Of a DNA stretch of 64,000 nucleotides, positions 27,050 to 35,823 are shown piece after piece. Location: assembly GCA_002299895.1 (NCBI GenBank), contig DBOC01000010.1:47881-111880 (forward strand), written 5' to 3'. A model generated the notes under the pieces. The model was not told the origin of the DNA, did not search any database, and saw only the letters and a program-made list of their open reading frames with translations. The stretch is from Sphingomonadales bacterium UBA656 (GTDB lineage: Bacteria; Pseudomonadota; Alphaproteobacteria; Sphingomonadales; Sphingomonadaceae). The position numbers and the translations under genes are program-made. Each line of letters starts with the position of its first letter. Within the stretch, counting starts at the first letter, position 1.

Positions 27050-28351
27050 TTAAGCGGGCAAGCCTAGGTCCTTTTGGACCCATTTGGCGAAATCGGAGTG
27101 AATCGGATAGACATTGCTGGGCATATATTGCGCCATGCAGATGGCGCGCAATTTGCTTCTTGGATCGACAAAAGCCACCGTGCCGGCCGCACCGCCCCAG
27201 CCGAACACACCGTCATTCGCGCCCTTGCCGACCCGGCCACCCGCGCCAAAGCCTGCGCCGGCGGCGAACGTTCCGTCTGTGGAAACGCCCGACGGCAGCA
27301 AATCAGACATAGCGAGCTTGGCAGCAGCCGTTGACATGACACGGACGCCATCCAATTCACCATAATTGGCCAACATGTTGAGGAAACGGTCATAATCGCG
27401 CGCAGACGTCACCATGCCAGCGCCACCAAAGGCAAAGGCGGGCTTGTTAAGGTAAATGCTGGTCGACGCGGGATCGATCGGGAACAACACACCGTTGACG
27501 GGCGCATAATTGGACACGAAGCGTTTGGTTTCCGACTGAGGCACTTGGAAATAGCTGCTGTTCATTTTAAGCGGTTCAAAAATGCGAGCCTTCAAAAAGG
27601 CTTCGAAATCCATGCCGCTGGCAACTTCAATCACGCGGCCTAGCAAATCGAGCGAGATAGAATAGCTCCATTTTGTGCCCGGCTCGGCAATCAATGGCAG
27701 CTTGGCCAGCCGTTCGGAAAATGTCTTGAGATCAGGCGTCGGCGCACTTGTCGGCTGACCCGGAATGGGAAAGCGGCTGACGATGCCGGGCGTAATGCCA
27801 TTGTCCAGATAGGCCTTAAGCAATGGTCCCGTTGTGATGATTGAGTAGCCCAAACCGGCGGTATGTGTGAGCAAATGCCGCAATGTGATCTGCGTCTTGG
27901 CGGGCACCGCATTCAGATTTTTGTCCGGATCGGTCAGCACCGTCATATTGGCAAATTCTGGCAAGAAATCGGCAATCGGCTGATCGAGCTTCATCTTGCC
28001 TTCATCGACCAGGATCATCGCGGCAATGCCAGTGATAGGCTTTGTCATCGAATAAATGCGCCACAAGGTGTCGATATTCACAGGCGTGGTTTCGCCCAGT
28101 CCTTGCGTGCCAACGGCGACGACATCAGGCATACCCGCCGCGCGGCCAATCGTTGCGAGAAGTCCAGGAAGCTTGCCCGAAGAAACATAGCTTTCCAACT
28201 GTGCTCGGACGGTGGGGTATAGGTCAGTGGCACGTGCCCAAGCACGCGTAGGCGCAAGTGCACCAATGGCCCCCGCTGCCGCCAATTGGCCGCCCCATGT
28301 CAAAAACCCGCGCCGGCCAATCATGGCCTGTCCATTAACCTGCATATTCAT
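27050..28351 (-). CDS. Serine hydrolase, class C beta-lactamase fold (EstB-like esterase), Tat-exported
   Basis: A 433-residue protein. The twin-arginine motif GRRGFLTWGG with a following hydrophobic stretch and APTRAWAR indicates Tat export. The catalytic Ser-x-x-Lys is SMTK, the second motif is YSISLD and the third is GWGGAAGT. The second and third motifs fit EstB-type esterases better than true beta-lactamases. The substrate is unknown. The start at 28351 overlaps the end of mutY by 17 bases; an ATG at 28345 is also possible. Confidence 0.85.
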   Translation of the reverse strand: MNMQVNGQAMIGRRGFLTWGGQLAAAGAIGALAPTRAWARATDLYPTVRAQLESYVSSGKLPGLLATIGRAAGMPDVVAVGTQGLGETTPVNIDTLWRIYSMTKPITGIAAMILVDEGKMKLDQPIADFLPEFANMTVLTDPDKNLNAVPAKTQITLRHLLTHTAGLGYSIITTGPLLKAYLDNGITPGIVSRFPIPGQPTSAPTPDLKTFSERLAKLPLIAEPGTKWSYSISLDLLGRVIEVASGMDFEAFLKARIFEPLKMNSSYFQVPQSETKRFVSNYAPVNGVLFPIDPASTSIYLNKPAFAFGGAGMVTSARDYDRFLNMLANYGELDGVRVMSTAAAKLAMSDLLPSGVSTDGTFAAGAGFGAGGRVGKGANDGVFGWGGAAGTVAFVDPRSKLRAICMAQYMPSNVYPIHSDFAKWVQKDLGLPA

Positions 28352-29423
28352 ACTTTCCCCCTGCGTCTAATACCGCCTCTGCTGCTTTTCTGAATAGGGT
28401 CGGCAGACCAGCCTTGTCGAGCGATTTTACGGGCCACCATTCGCCATCGCCGAGGTCATCTGCGTCCGCTGGCCATGACGTAACGGCAATGTCGAGCCGA
28501 AGCGAAAAATGGGTAAACACATGTGCCACATGCACGGGCAATTTTCGCCAATGGGCAGGCGCAGGCGGCGTCGCATGGCCATCCAATCGCGCGGTCCATT
28601 GATCATCCGGTAACGCGCGCATGCCCGCCAACAGGCCTTTGTCATCGCGGCGCACCAGCCAGACATGTTCGTCCCGCGCGATCCAATAGACAGTGCCAGA
28701 GCGCTGCGGTTTGGCGGCCTTGGGCGTTTTCGCGGGATAGGTTTCCGGATGTCCCAAACGCGCAGCATCGCAAGCAAAGGTTAGTGGGCAGACCAGACAA
28801 GACGGCGCGCGCACCGAACATATGCCCGCCCCTAAATCCATCATCGCCTGCGCAAAGTCGCCCGCGCGGGCATCGGGGGTAATGCTATCGGTCGCCGCGC
28901 GAATAAGGGGCTTGGATTGTGGCAAAGGCGTAGAAATCGCAAATAGCCGTGAGATGACACGTTCGACATTGGCGTCAACGACGACCGCCCTTTGCCCAAA
29001 TGCAATCGCGGAAATGGCAGCAGCAGTATAGGGGCCAATACCCGGCAACTTCAGCAACGCCGCTTCGGTCTCCGGCAACCGCCCGTCATGCTCCGCCACG
29101 ACGACCCGCGCACATTTCAGTAAATTGCGCGCACGCGCATAATAACCAAGACCAGCCCATGCCGCCATGACGTCGGCATCATCGGCCGCCGCCAGTGCCG
29201 CAAAGTCGGGCCACATCTGCGTAAATTTCTGAAAATAGGCCCCCACCGCCGCGACCGTCGTCTGCTGCAGCATGATTTCCGACAACCAGACATGATAGGG
29301 GTTGGCAACACCCTGCCCCGGCGGCGCACGCCAAGGCAGCGACCGCGCATGCGCGTCATAATGCGTGAGCAAGGCCTGCGCGATATCCCCAGATTTATCG
29401 ATGGCTTGTTGGACGGCTGTCAT
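28335..29423 (-). CDS. mutY: A/G-specific adenine glycosylase MutY
   Basis: A 362-residue base-excision repair enzyme that removes adenine opposite 8-oxoguanine. SLPWR opens the catalytic domain; the catalytic Glu is in SEIMLQQTT, the helix-hairpin-helix is LPGIGPYTAAAI, and the Asp is in VVVDANVERV. The [4Fe-4S] ligands follow C-x6-C-x2-C-x5-C. A C-terminal Nudix-like domain recognises oxoG. The ATG at 29423 overlaps the first ATG of the divergent DUF721 gene. Confidence 0.95.
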   Translation of the reverse strand: MTAVQQAIDKSGDIAQALLTHYDAHARSLPWRAPPGQGVANPYHVWLSEIMLQQTTVAAVGAYFQKFTQMWPDFAALAAADDADVMAAWAGLGYYARARNLLKCARVVVAEHDGRLPETEAALLKLPGIGPYTAAAISAIAFGQRAVVVDANVERVISRLFAISTPLPQSKPLIRAATDSITPDARAGDFAQAMMDLGAGICSVRAPSCLVCPLTFACDAARLGHPETYPAKTPKAAKPQRSGTVYWIARDEHVWLVRRDDKGLLAGMRALPDDQWTARLDGHATPPAPAHWRKLPVHVAHVFTHFSLRLDIAVTSWPADADDLGDGEWWPVKSLDKAGLPTLFRKAAEAVLDAGGKYEYAG

Positions 29424-29985
29424 GAAAAATGGCATGGAACAGGGGATGGACAAAGGCAAGTCACCACCACCGCCAAAAGGCACGCAAAAGGCAACGGCGC
29501 CCAAAACATTTCAGCGTCCACGCGGTGGGGAGGCAAAGTCTGTATCGTCGCTCATGCCCGATATTGGCCGCGCTGCGTTTCGCAAATTTGGTTTCGTACA
29601 AAGCTCTGTCGTGAGCCGCTGGGACGAAATTGTCGGCGCACGCTATGCCGCTGTGTCCGCGCCGGAGGCCATACGCTTCCCCATTGGTAAGAAATCCGAC
29701 GGTACGCTGGAACTGACGGTCGAAGGCGCACATGCTACGATGATCCAGCATGTGCTTCCCGAAATCATCGACCGGGTAAACCGCTTTTTTGGTTATGGGG
29801 CGGTTGCGCGGGTGAAAGTCCGGCAAGGCCCTGTTGCCGCGCCAAAGCTGCGCCAACCAACCGCCGCGCCGATGCTAAAGCCAGTGCCTATGGAATTGGG
29901 CGAATCCTTGCGTGAAATCGGGGATCCCGAGCTTTTTGCCGTCCTCGAAAACCTCGCAAAAAGCCTTGCCAAAGACGGCGAGTGA
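29422..29985 (+). CDS. DUF721 protein (DciA helicase-loader-like)
   Basis: About 187 residues. A proline- and lysine-rich N-terminus (KSPPPPKGTQKATAPK) leads into a DUF721 domain, GRAAFRKFGFVQSSVVSRWDEIVG through TMIQHVLPEIIDRVNRFFGYG. DUF721 is the domain of DciA, the ancestral loader of the replicative helicase, so a replication role is possible. ATGs at 29422, 29434 and 29446 are all feasible and none has a convincing ribosome binding site. It heads the DsbA-smc operon. Confidence 0.78.
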   Translation: MKNGMEQGMDKGKSPPPPKGTQKATAPKTFQRPRGGEAKSVSSLMPDIGRAAFRKFGFVQSSVVSRWDEIVGARYAAVSAPEAIRFPIGKKSDGTLELTVEGAHATMIQHVLPEIIDRVNRFFGYGAVARVKVRQGPVAAPKLRQPTAAPMLKPVPMELGESLREIGDPELFAVLENLAKSLAKDGE

Positions 29986-30029
29986 TACCAGATGCGCAAG
30001 ACAAGTTTCCAAGAAAAAGGTCCATCCAT

Positions 30030-30713
30030 ATGTCGCATATGAAAAAATATCTGGGCGCCGTTTTGGTGGGCGCACTGGCGCTCTCGACCACACTCGTTGC
30101 CGCGCCCGCACCGAGCAAATGGCTGTCGACAGTAAACGTCACGGCCAAGGGTGCAGTTGTCCTCGGCAACCCAGCCGCGCCAAACAAAGTGGTCGAATAT
30201 CTCAGCTACACCTGCGGGCATTGCGCCGATTTTGAAATGAACGAAGCACCCGCGTTCAAAACGCAGTTTGTTGCCACCGGAAAGGCTAGTCTTGAAATTC
30301 GTAACATGGTGCTCAACCCGGTGGATCTGACTGCTGCCATGCTGGCCCGCTGCGGCGGTAAGGCAAAATTTTTCGGCAATCATCGGCATTTATTTTCGAC
30401 CCAAGCAACTTGGCTGGGTAAAACCAAAAACATTAGTGCGGCCACACAGGCAAAGCTGAAGGCGCAAGATTATGCCGGCTTTATGATTGGCACCTTTGAC
30501 GAAATCGGCCTTGGTGCAATCATGCAACAGCGCGGAATTACGCCGGCGCAGGCTAAAGCCTGCTTGGCCGACAAGACAGCGTTAAAAAATATCATTAGCA
30601 TGACGGAATCAGGATCGGCACTTGGCGTGCGCGGCACTCCATCATTTTTGGTCAATGGTGTTTTGCAAGACCACGTCCATAATGTTGCCGAACTCCAGGC
30701 GGCAATGAAGTAA
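30030..30713 (+). CDS. Periplasmic DsbA-family thiol-disulfide protein
   Basis: A 227-residue exported thioredoxin-fold protein. The signal peptide is KKYLGAVLVGALALSTTLVAA. The redox motif is CGHC in LSYTCGHCADFEMNEAP, and the cis-proline loop is GVRGTPSFLVNG. A second cysteine pair (MLARCGG, KACLAD) is present. It probably forms or reshuffles disulfides in the periplasm. The ATG at 30030 has AAAAAGG 9 bases before it. It is followed by a homologous lipoprotein gene and then smc. Confidence 0.88.
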   Translation: MSHMKKYLGAVLVGALALSTTLVAAPAPSKWLSTVNVTAKGAVVLGNPAAPNKVVEYLSYTCGHCADFEMNEAPAFKTQFVATGKASLEIRNMVLNPVDLTAAMLARCGGKAKFFGNHRHLFSTQATWLGKTKNISAATQAKLKAQDYAGFMIGTFDEIGLGAIMQQRGITPAQAKACLADKTALKNIISMTESGSALGVRGTPSFLVNGVLQDHVHNVAELQAAMK

Positions 30714-30753
30714 ACCAAGATCACAGTTAGAAGCCCAGACAGAAGGATATCAC

Positions 30754-31491
30754 ATGCATATCAAGACATTCATTTTGACAACCGCCGCGGCATTTGCACT
30801 CGCGGCATGTGGTGGTGCCGATACATCTGGCGCACCTAAGGGTGAACCATTGGCAAAGGTTGCGGCCCCTGCGGATAAAGCGTGGATCGATGTTGTCACC
30901 AAAACCGAAATTGGTGGCTATCAAATGGGTAACCCAAATGCAAAATTGAAGCTGGTCGAATATGGCGCAATCACCTGCCCCGGCTGTGCGCAATTTTCGA
31001 TGCAGTCGACCGAGGAATTGCACAAGCTGGTTAATGACGGCACCGTATCAATGGAATTTCGTCCATTCCTCGTCCATGGGATTCAAGACGTCCCCGGCTT
31101 CCTTTTGGCGCAGTGCAGCGGTCCGGAGGCATTTTTCCCGCTGACCGAACAGCTCTATGCCGAGCAGCCTTCATGGCTTGGCAAAATCAGCACGGTGACC
31201 GAGGCTGACCAGCAAGCGATGCAGAAAATGTCGCCGGAACAGATTGCAACTTTGCTCGGCACCAAAATGGGCTTGATCGAATTTGTAAAATCGCGGGGCA
31301 TTAGCGAAGACCAAGCCAAAGCCTGCTTGTCGGACAAGGCCGCAATTGATGCACTGATCAAAACCACCGAGCGCGGGACGAAGGAAGACGAAGTCGCGGG
31401 CACGCCATTCTTCTTACTCAACGGCGCCAAATTGGACGCCAGTTCATGGGTGCAAGTGAAGAGCAAGCTGGTCGAGGCCGGCGCACGCTAA
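30754..31491 (+). CDS. DsbA-family lipoprotein with CPGC motif
   Basis: A 245-residue paralogue of the preceding gene. The signal ends in lipobox LAAC with Cys19 as the lipidation site. The redox motif is CPGC (YGAITCPGCAQF) and the cis-proline loop is VAGTPFFLLNG. The acyl anchor would hold it at the periplasmic side of a membrane. The two proteins share the KACLSDKAA-type helix. A role as paired oxidase/reductase is inference. No DsbB is nearby. Confidence 0.88.
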   Translation: MHIKTFILTTAAAFALAACGGADTSGAPKGEPLAKVAAPADKAWIDVVTKTEIGGYQMGNPNAKLKLVEYGAITCPGCAQFSMQSTEELHKLVNDGTVSMEFRPFLVHGIQDVPGFLLAQCSGPEAFFPLTEQLYAEQPSWLGKISTVTEADQQAMQKMSPEQIATLLGTKMGLIEFVKSRGISEDQAKACLSDKAAIDALIKTTERGTKEDEVAGTPFFLLNGAKLDASSWVQVKSKLVEAGAR

Positions 31492-31543
31492 AAATGGCTC
31501 TGGCGGGCCATGACATTGCTGTTGCCGCAACGGAGTTAGTCCC

Positions 31544-34500
31544 TTGCGGATAAAGAAGCTGAAACTTGTCGGCTTCAAAAGCTTTGTCGAGCCCGCTGAA
31601 CTTCGGATCGAAAGCGGGCTTACGGGCATTGTCGGGCCAAATGGCTGCGGCAAATCCAACCTGTTGGAAGCCATACGCTGGGTGATGGGGGAAAGCAGCG
31701 CCAAGTCAATGCGCGGCGCAGGCATGGAAGATGTGATCTTCGCCGGCACCGCCTCGCGCCCGCCCCGCGATTTCGCAGAAGTTACCATATTGGCCGAACG
31801 CGACGACGGTAGCGCTGACGGTGAAACAGACGAAGAATTGGAAGTCACCCGCCGGATCGAACGGGGGGCAGGCTCCGCCTATCGGTCCAATGGCCGCGAT
31901 GTGCGGGCGAAGGATGTCGCGCTTATCTTCGCCGATGCAGCAACAGGCGCACATTCCCCTGCTTTGGTCAGCCAAGGCCGCATTGGCGCAATCATATCGG
32001 CCAAACCGCAGGAACGCCGCCAAATGCTGGAGGAGGCAGCGGGCATTTCCGGCTTGCACGTCCGGCGCAAGGATGCCGAACAGAAACTGCGCGCCGCCGA
32101 AAGCAATTTGGCACGGTTGGCGACCATTCTGGCCGATATGGATGCGCGCGCGAGCCAGTTGCGCCGCCAAGCCAAGCAAGCTGAGCGCTATCGCACCCTG
32201 ACCAAAGACATATTGCAAGCAGAAGCGCGTTTGATTTTCGTGCGCTGGCGTGAAGCCAAGGCCGCAGCAGATGTCGCGCGGGCCGATGCCGATATTGCGG
32301 CTAAAGCCGTTGAGGACGCCGCCGTTGCCCAGCGCGTCCTCACCGAAAAGCAGCAAGAGGCTGTGCGACAACTTGCCGACGCACGGGCGCTGGCGATGGC
32401 GGCACGCGATGCAGCTAGCGACTTGTCCAACAAGCTTGTCCAACTGACCGGCGAGCATGAACGGATCATCCAACGCCAATCCGACCTCGCAGCACAGGCC
32501 GCGCGCATGGCCGATGATGGCGCACGCGAAGGCAAGCTGACGCATGATGCGGCAGATGCACTCGCCCGTTTGCAGGCAGAAAGCGTAAAGCTTGCCGACG
32601 AGATTAAAGCGCAAGAGGAGGAGCGTCCTGCTTTGCTGCGCACCGCGGAAAATGCCGAACGGCAAGCAAGGGAAAGCGAAATTGCCTTAGCCAATGCATC
32701 CGCAGAGCAAGCGCGCGCAGATGCCGAATTGCGCGTGGCCGACGCGGCACTGGCGGCGGCGGCAACCCGCGTGCAACGGGCCGAGCAGGTCTGCGCGCGG
32801 ATCCATGCCGAACGAGACGCTTTGGGGGATGAGGCGGCATATGCTGCCTCGAAAAGCCAAGCCGATGCCGACGTCCAAAAGCTGCAGGCCCAATTGCAAA
32901 AAGAGAGCCATGCGCATGACGCCGCCGAGGCGCAGCGCGTCGCGTTGATCTCCGACCGCGATGTCGCCCAAGTTGCCATCGCCAGTGCCAAGGCGGAACT
33001 CGCCGCTTTATTGACCGAACAAAGCGCACTGCAACGTTCCTTGACCAAGGGCGAAGGCGACAAAGCAATCGACCGTATTTCGGTCAAGCCAGGCTATGAA
33101 CGCGCTCTCGCCGCTGCGTTGGGGGAAGATGCGGATGCGCGCATTGGCGGGGAAACGGGGCGCCGCTGGCTGGGCGGCGCTGCTGCTTTTGGCAAGGTCG
33201 CCGACAGTGCCCTGATCCATTTTGTCGACGCCCCGGCAGAGCTTTCGGCGCGACTGTCTATGGTGCGTGTGGCTGAAACCGATGATGGCCAACCACTCGC
33301 CCCCGGCGAACGTTTGGTGACGCTGGCGGGCAAGCTGCGCCGCTGGGACGGCTTTGCCACCGATGGCGACGGTGCGACGATTGCCGAGCAACTGGTGCGC
33401 GCCAATCGTTTGGCCGAATTGGAAACGCTCATTGCACCGGCGCAAGCCGCGCTGGATGCGCAGGCGCAAAGCCTGTCGCAGATGGCCGATAAGATTGACG
33501 CGGCGCAGGACAGGGTCCGCACCGCTGCCGCGGCGCGTGTGGCGACCGAAGGCCAGTTGCGGCAAGCCTTACGCGCAGTAGATCAAGCCGAAGACGCTTT
33601 AGCGCGGCTCAAATCAGCAAAGGCCGCGCTTGGCGACCGCATGGCTGCCGCCGAACAAGATTTGGCCGAGGCGCAAGCCGAGCGCAAAGCGACCGAGGCG
33701 GCACGTCGATCCCTGCCCGATGGGTCGCATCACGCAGATGTTGTGCAAAATCTCACCGCTGCGCATGAAGCAACGCGCAACTTACTGGCGCGCAATCAGG
33801 CGGACCTGTCTGCGCTCGAACAACGCATAGCGCAAAGCCGCGAGCGCCGCGCCGTGGCGATGGCGGAAATTCGCAGTTGGCAGGACCGTGCAGGCGAAGC
33901 CGAACGCCGGATCGCCGAAATGAACAAACGCAGCGCCGACATCGCTACTGAGCAAGCTGAGTTGTCGGGAAGGCCGGAAATGCTGGCCCGCGATATTGCT
34001 ACTCTACAGGCTGATAAAGAGCAGTTGGCCGAGAAGCTTATGGGCCTACAAAACGCCGAAACCGCGCATGAAACGGCGTTACGCGCCCTTGAAAGCGAAT
34101 TATCCGCAGCAGCCGAGCAGCTATCGGTCGCCCGCGAAGCCCGCGCCGGCGCCGAAGCGCGCGCCGAAAATCAGGAACTACGCCGTGTCGAAATGGGCCG
34201 GATTTCAGGGGAGCGCTTCGAATGCCCGCCACCCGTACTGCCCGAAAAGCTGAACTTTGATGAAGATGCGATGGACGATGCGGGCATGGAATCCAGTCGC
34301 CTCGATCGCCTACAAAATGAACGCGAACGTATCGGCCCTGTGAACCTGATCGCCGCCGACGAGCTGGCAGAATTGGAAATGCAGCAAGGCAGCGGCCTTG
34401 CCGAAAGCGAAGAGCTGACGCTCGCCATTAACCGCTTGCGCGGCTCCATTGGCAGTCTGAACCGCGAAGGCCGCGCACGATTGCTAACGGCTTTTGAGGC

Positions 34501-34957
34501 GGTAGACGGCCATTTTCGCCGCTTGTTCTCGACCTTGTTCAATGGCGGCCAAGCGCATCTGGCATTGATCGACAGCGACGATCCGTTGGAAGCTGGCCTC
34601 GAAATTTTTGCGCAGCCACCGGGCAAAAAATTGCAGTCGCTCACCTTGCTGTCGGGCGGCGAACAGGCGCTGACCGCTGTTGCGCTTATCTTCGGTTTGT
34701 TCCTGACCAACCCTGCCCCGATTTGCGTGCTCGACGAAGTCGACGCGCCTTTGGATGACGCCAATATCGAACGCTTCTGCGATTTGCTCGAGGCGATGAC
34801 GCAGGAGACCGAGACACGCTACCTCATCGTCACCCACAATGCCGTGACGATGAGCCGGATGCACCGTTTGTTCGGCGTGACGATGGTTGAACAGGGCATC
34901 AGCCGACTGGTATCGGTTGACCTTGGGGGCGCAGAGCAATTACTGGCCGCAGAATGA
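31544..34957 (+). CDS. smc: Chromosome segregation ATPase SMC
   Basis: A 1137-residue SMC protein. Walker A GPNGCGKSN is at residues 31-39, and the ABC signature LSGGEQALTA starts near 1036 and is followed by Walker B CVLDEVDAPLDD. Between them are two long Ala/Glu/Lys/Arg-rich coiled coils around a hinge at roughly 505-620. The only usable start is TTG at 31544, with CGGAG 9 bases upstream. SMC compacts and resolves chromosomes with ScpA/ScpB, neither of which is in this window. It overlaps the hydrolase gene by 4 bases. Confidence 0.96.
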   Translation: MRIKKLKLVGFKSFVEPAELRIESGLTGIVGPNGCGKSNLLEAIRWVMGESSAKSMRGAGMEDVIFAGTASRPPRDFAEVTILAERDDGSADGETDEELEVTRRIERGAGSAYRSNGRDVRAKDVALIFADAATGAHSPALVSQGRIGAIISAKPQERRQMLEEAAGISGLHVRRKDAEQKLRAAESNLARLATILADMDARASQLRRQAKQAERYRTLTKDILQAEARLIFVRWREAKAAADVARADADIAAKAVEDAAVAQRVLTEKQQEAVRQLADARALAMAARDAASDLSNKLVQLTGEHERIIQRQSDLAAQAARMADDGAREGKLTHDAADALARLQAESVKLADEIKAQEEERPALLRTAENAERQARESEIALANASAEQARADAELRVADAALAAAATRVQRAEQVCARIHAERDALGDEAAYAASKSQADADVQKLQAQLQKESHAHDAAEAQRVALISDRDVAQVAIASAKAELAALLTEQSALQRSLTKGEGDKAIDRISVKPGYERALAAALGEDADARIGGETGRRWLGGAAAFGKVADSALIHFVDAPAELSARLSMVRVAETDDGQPLAPGERLVTLAGKLRRWDGFATDGDGATIAEQLVRANRLAELETLIAPAQAALDAQAQSLSQMADKIDAAQDRVRTAAAARVATEGQLRQALRAVDQAEDALARLKSAKAALGDRMAAAEQDLAEAQAERKATEAARRSLPDGSHHADVVQNLTAAHEATRNLLARNQADLSALEQRIAQSRERRAVAMAEIRSWQDRAGEAERRIAEMNKRSADIATEQAELSGRPEMLARDIATLQADKEQLAEKLMGLQNAETAHETALRALESELSAAAEQLSVAREARAGAEARAENQELRRVEMGRISGERFECPPPVLPEKLNFDEDAMDDAGMESSRLDRLQNERERIGPVNLIAADELAELEMQQGSGLAESEELTLAINRLRGSIGSLNREGRARLLTAFEAVDGHFRRLFSTLFNGGQAHLALIDSDDPLEAGLEIFAQPPGKKLQSLTLLSGGEQALTAVALIFGLFLTNPAPICVLDEVDAPLDDANIERFCDLLEAMTQETETRYLIVTHNAVTMSRMHRLFGVTMVEQGISRLVSVDLGGAEQLLAAE

Positions 34958-35823
34958 CTTTGCATGGCCCCATCACCAACAGCTTTATCTCGCAACGCCT
35001 TCGGCTAAACTATGTCGACTGGGGTAATCCCGACGCGCCGCCTTTGCTTTTGGTCCATGGCGGCCGCGATCACGCGCGCAGCTGGGATTGGGTGGCCGAA
35101 GAATTGCGTCATGACTGGCATATCATTGCGCCGGATTTGCGGGGCCATGGCGACAGCGCGTGGTCGCCCGATGGCAATTACGAAATGTCCGCATTTGTTT
35201 ACGATCTGGCGCAGTTGGTCCATCAACTCAACCTTGCTCCGGTCAGCATCATTGCCCATTCAATGGGTGGTAACATCGCAACCCGCTATGCTGGCCTGTT
35301 CCCCGAAAATGTCCGTAAGATGGTGAATATCGAAGGGCTCGGCCTGTCCCCAAAAATGCAGGCCGAACGCGACGCCATCGGCATACAAACCCGTTTCCGC
35401 CAGTGGATAGAGGATAAGCGTAACGCCGCTGGACGCACGCCAAAGCGCTACCCCAATATCGAAGCCGCCTATGAACGGATGAAGACCGAAAATAGCTATT
35501 TGACGGACGAACAAGCGCGGCATTTAACCGTGCATGGTATCAGCCGCAATGAAGATGGCAGCTGGAGTTGGAAGTTCGACAACTACCTCAACATCTGGGC
35601 AATCTTCGATATGCCGCGTGAGGATTTGCTGGCGATTTGGCAATCCATCACCTGCCCGATGTTGATGATGTATGGTGCCAATAGCTGGGCTTCCAACCCT
35701 GAAAAGGATGGCCGCATCGCGCATTTCCCAACGGCTCAGGTCATTGAATATGAAAATGCCGGCCATTGGTTGCACCATGACCAATTCGATCGCTTCATGG
35801 CCGACGTGCGGGCGTTTCTTTAA
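34954..35823 (+). CDS. Alpha/beta-fold hydrolase
   Basis: A 289-residue hydrolase. The oxyanion strand is LLLVHGGRDHARSWDW, the nucleophile elbow is AHSMGGN (Ser), and the catalytic His is in NAGHWLHHDQFDRF. The pattern resembles epoxide hydrolases, haloalkane dehalogenases and esterases; the substrate cannot be chosen. Translation is coupled to smc through ATGA. Its stop shares TTAA with the convergent ligase gene. Confidence 0.87.
   Translation: MTLHGPITNSFISQRLRLNYVDWGNPDAPPLLLVHGGRDHARSWDWVAEELRHDWHIIAPDLRGHGDSAWSPDGNYEMSAFVYDLAQLVHQLNLAPVSIIAHSMGGNIATRYAGLFPENVRKMVNIEGLGLSPKMQAERDAIGIQTRFRQWIEDKRNAAGRTPKRYPNIEAAYERMKTENSYLTDEQARHLTVHGISRNEDGSWSWKFDNYLNIWAIFDMPREDLLAIWQSITCPMLMMYGANSWASNPEKDGRIAHFPTAQVIEYENAGHWLHHDQFDRFMADVRAFL

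Noticed and set aside
27050..28351. Beta-lactamase (antibiotic resistance)
   Set aside because: The SxxK motif is present, but the YSI and WGG motifs match EstB-like esterases rather than class C beta-lactamases.
31706..33087. Long reverse-strand frames of about 300 residues inside smc
   Set aside because: They are antisense shadows of the coiled-coil coding region. They have low-complexity Ala/Ser/Arg composition and no motifs, and smc itself is beyond doubt.
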